NCBI RefSeq assembly: GCF_014656295.1
Contig: NZ_BNCD01000012.1
Span: 186,001-250,000 of the forward strand
Reading direction: 5' to 3'
Source of the DNA: Streptomyces sulfonofaciens
GTDB lineage: Bacteria > Actinomycetota > Actinomycetes > Streptomycetales > Streptomycetaceae
DNA length: 64,000 nt
Positions 62,137 through 64,000 of the stretch are shown here, piece by piece (the stretch's first letter is position 1; every line of letters begins with the position of its first letter). Both the position numbers and the translations under genes were made by a program. Under the pieces are notes generated by a model that saw nothing but the letters and a program-made list of their open reading frames with translations, was not told the origin of the DNA and did no database searches.

Positions 62137-62315
62137 CCTTGCGGGTGCGGGTGCGCGAGGGTGCCGGGGATTCGCGGCGCACGGGCGGCGCGCCGGGCGC
62201 GGCGCCGTGGCTTATGCTGCCGCGGCCCCTACACTGGCCGTGCCGGAGGGGCTTTCGCGGCGCGTTGATGAGTCGTTGATCGGTTGTTTTGCGCGGCCCG
62301 GAACGATGCCGAACC

Positions 62316-62564
62316 ATGCGGATCGACAGCACCATCGGGACCGACATCGCCTGGCAGCAGCAGGCACTCTGCGCACAGGTCGGCACCGATTTCTTCTTCC
62401 CCGAGCCGGGCAGCTCCGTTCGGGAGGCCAAGCGCATATGCCAGTTGTGCCAGATGCGCGAGGCGTGCCTGGAGTACGCGCTCACCCATGACGAGCGGTT
62501 CGGCGTGTGGGGCGGGCTCTCCGAGAAGGAGCGGCACGACCTGCGGCGCGACGACTCGTCCTGA
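62316..62564 (+). CDS. WhiB-family iron-sulfur regulator
   Basis: The 82-residue protein carries the four cluster Cys (19, 42, 45, 51), the GVWGGLSEKER turn and a short basic tail LRRDD. WhiB proteins hold a 4Fe-4S cluster that senses O2 or NO, and bind sigma factors or DNA. I cannot assign it to a named Wbl. The start at 62316 is preferred; a TTG nine codons upstream is possible. No good ribosome site is visible for either. Confidence 0.9.
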   Translation: MRIDSTIGTDIAWQQQALCAQVGTDFFFPEPGSSVREAKRICQLCQMREACLEYALTHDERFGVWGGLSEKERHDLRRDDSS

Positions 62565-62611
62565 GGCGGGCGAACCACGGGATCGACAGGACCGTCGGCT
62601 AGGTTCCGGAC

Positions 62612-63304
62612 ATGGACCATGCCTCCTTCCTCCGCCACCTCGACCGTGAGCTGGGTGCCTTCCGTAGCTGTCTCGGCGCCGACCTCGCGGTGCCCGTGGC
62701 GACCTGCGGCGACTGGACCCTGCACGACCTCGCCGAGCACCTCGGCCGCTCCGGCCTGGCGGCCGCGGCCGCCGTGACCGAGGGCCGCGGCGACTTCCGG
62801 GCGCCGCCCGCGCCCCGCGACCCGGGCCTGCTGCTGCGGTGGTTCGACGAGGCGGCCGCGACCCTGCTGGACGCGCTCGACACGGACCCGGCCACGCCCG
62901 CCTGGACCTTCCACCCGCCGCACACGGTCGGCTTCTGGCAGCGCCGCCGGTGCCTGGAGACGCTGGTCCACCGGTGGGACGCGGAGCAGGCGCTGGGCGG
63001 CGCACGGCCGTTCGACGCGGAACTGGCGGGCGAGGGGGTGGCCGAGGTGCTCGACACCCTCGCGCCGCGGCGGATCGCCCGCGGCCGGACCCGCCCGCCC
63101 CGGCAGGCGCTCCGCCTCGACGCCACCGACACCGGAGGCTCCTGGGTCTACGGCCCCGGTTCGCCCGTGGCCGCCGTCGCCGGCCCGGCCGGGCAACTGC
63201 TGCTGATGCTCTGGGGGCGGCTGCCGGCCGACGGGCCCGGATTCGCCTGGAAGGGCGACCGCGGCGCGGGCCTCGCCGTGCTGGAGGGGCCGCTCGCGGC
63301 GTGA
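62612..63304 (+). CDS. Maleylpyruvate isomerase-type, mycothiol-dependent-like enzyme
   Basis: The 230-residue protein is of the DinB/MDMPI fold: FLRHLDRELGAF, CGDWTLHDLAEHLG and CLETLVHRWDAEQA carry His residues in the metal-ligand positions. Members use mycothiol or have unknown functions. TAGGTT (62600-62605) lies six bases before ATG 62612 with no ribosome site, so it is probably leaderless. Confidence 0.83.
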   Translation: MDHASFLRHLDRELGAFRSCLGADLAVPVATCGDWTLHDLAEHLGRSGLAAAAAVTEGRGDFRAPPAPRDPGLLLRWFDEAAATLLDALDTDPATPAWTFHPPHTVGFWQRRRCLETLVHRWDAEQALGGARPFDAELAGEGVAEVLDTLAPRRIARGRTRPPRQALRLDATDTGGSWVYGPGSPVAAVAGPAGQLLLMLWGRLPADGPGFAWKGDRGAGLAVLEGPLAA

Positions 63305-63451
63305 GCGCCCGCGCGGGGCGCCGCCTGTGCCGCGCGGCCGGCCCCTGCCGGTCGAAGGCCCCGCGCGGGGCAGTCGCTCAGAAGGAGTCGCGTCGGGCGG
63401 GCAGGGAAGAGCGGCAGGACGCCCGCCCGGACACGGGGCGGCCAGGCCGGC

Positions 63452-64000
63452 TCAGGCGTACAGCTCCCGCAGCCGCACCGACAGGCACGTCACGCCGCCC
63501 TCCAGCTTCTCGAACTCGCTGATGTCCACGATCACCGGCTCATGGCCCAGCTCGGCCAGCAGTTCGGCGGTCTTCGGAGCGCTCGCGGCCATCAGCAGCT
63601 TGTTGCCGCCGAGCAGCACCACCTGGGAGCCGGTCTCCTCGGGAACGGGCAGGAAGCGGGGGAAGAGCGACGGCTGGTCCACCAGCGGTGCGTACCCGAT
63701 GACCGTGCCGTCGGGCAGCGCGGTCAGTGCGGACTTCAGGTGCAGCACCTGGGCCACGGGCACCGCGACCACCCGTGCCCCGAGCGGTTCGAAGGCCGCC
63801 CTGAGCTGCTGGACGCCCGCCGCGTTGGTGCGCCCGCCGCGGCCCACGTAGAGGGTGTCGCCGATCTTCAGGACGTCACCGCCGTCCAGGGTGCCGGGCT
63901 CCCACACCCAGTTCACCGAGGCGCCGAGCCGGGCCACGGCCTGCTCGACCCCGACCGTCTCGGCGCGCCGGGCGCGGGCGCCGGGCCGGGTGATCAGGGC
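63452..64000 (-). CDS. Dimethylarginine dimethylaminohydrolase, 5' end beyond the window
   Basis: The 182 visible residues are the C-terminal two thirds of an amidinotransferase-fold hydrolase. RRAETVGVEQAV, PGTLDGGDVLKIGDTLYVGRGGRTN and LEGGVTCLSVRL contain the substrate Asp/Glu, the catalytic His/Asp region and the active Cys. The enzyme splits methylarginines to citrulline and methylamines, or acts in arginine metabolism. The frame stays open to base 64000, so the start lies outside. Confidence 0.87.
   Translation of the reverse strand, partial: ALITRPGARARRAETVGVEQAVARLGASVNWVWEPGTLDGGDVLKIGDTLYVGRGGRTNAAGVQQLRAAFEPLGARVVAVPVAQVLHLKSALTALPDGTVIGYAPLVDQPSLFPRFLPVPEETGSQVVLLGGNKLLMAASAPKTAELLAELGHEPVIVDISEFEKLEGGVTCLSVRLRELYA

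Overview
The window is about 70 percent GC. Third codon positions are almost all G or C, GTG starts are common, and the gene content (SLAC laccase, PcaV-type protocatechuate operon, MalR/MalEFG/AglA operon, WhiB protein, mycothiol-type enzyme, Cip1-like protein, CebR-type operators) points to a plant-biomass-degrading Streptomyces or a close relative. All calls come from reading the sequence; no database search was run.

Region 1 (about 1.3-19.5 kb) is a cellulase supercluster. It holds a single-domain AA10 LPMO, a GH6 endoglucanase, a GH44 enzyme, a GH6 exocellulase, a GH48 processive exocellulase, a GH5_1 endoglucanase, a Cip1-like protein, a small His-rich protein with a CBM2-like domain, and a LacI regulator. 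Six exact or near-exact copies of the CebR-type box TGGGAGCGCTCCCA, plus weaker variants, sit in the upstream regions. None of the catalytic proteins carries a recognisable CBM2. The only CBM2-like fold is encoded separately, on a protein whose predicted mature N-terminus is histidine.

Region 2 (19.6-28.8 kb) is a compact peptide-export locus: a double-glycine-leader precursor whose 49-residue core has no cysteine, an HlyD-like adaptor, a C39-peptidase ABC exporter and a second NHLM-type ABC protein with a Tyr-Asp-Thr-Gly repeat. A small unknown protein, an XRE regulator and a divergent MmyB-type ligand-binding domain without a DNA-binding domain follow. No lanthionine synthetase or other tailoring enzyme is visible.

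Region 3 (29.0-37.1 kb) is malR-malEFG-aglA followed in the same direction by a GH87 alpha-1,3-glucanase, an apparent alpha-glucan uptake and breakdown unit. Region 4 (37.2-44.6 kb) holds an MFS transporter, two convergent DUF2510 proteins, a frameshifted AAA regulator and a short-chain dehydrogenase. Region 5 (44.7-51.1 kb) is the protocatechuate operon pcaIJHGBL with divergent pcaV; pcaF is absent. Region 6 (51.4-53.6 kb) is a divergent DNA ligase / LigD-polymerase pair. Region 7 (53.9-60 kb) is a secreted redox island: ThuA-sugar dehydrogenase, a cupredoxin-Ig-DUF1080 protein and a divergent two-domain laccase. The right end has a second LacI regulator, a VOC protein, a WhiB protein, a mycothiol-dependent-type enzyme and a truncated dimethylargininase.

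Two genes (methionine aminopeptidase at 10.4 kb and the AAA regulator at 41.1 kb) are each broken by one extra base in a short homopolymer. These may be real lesions or sequencing errors.
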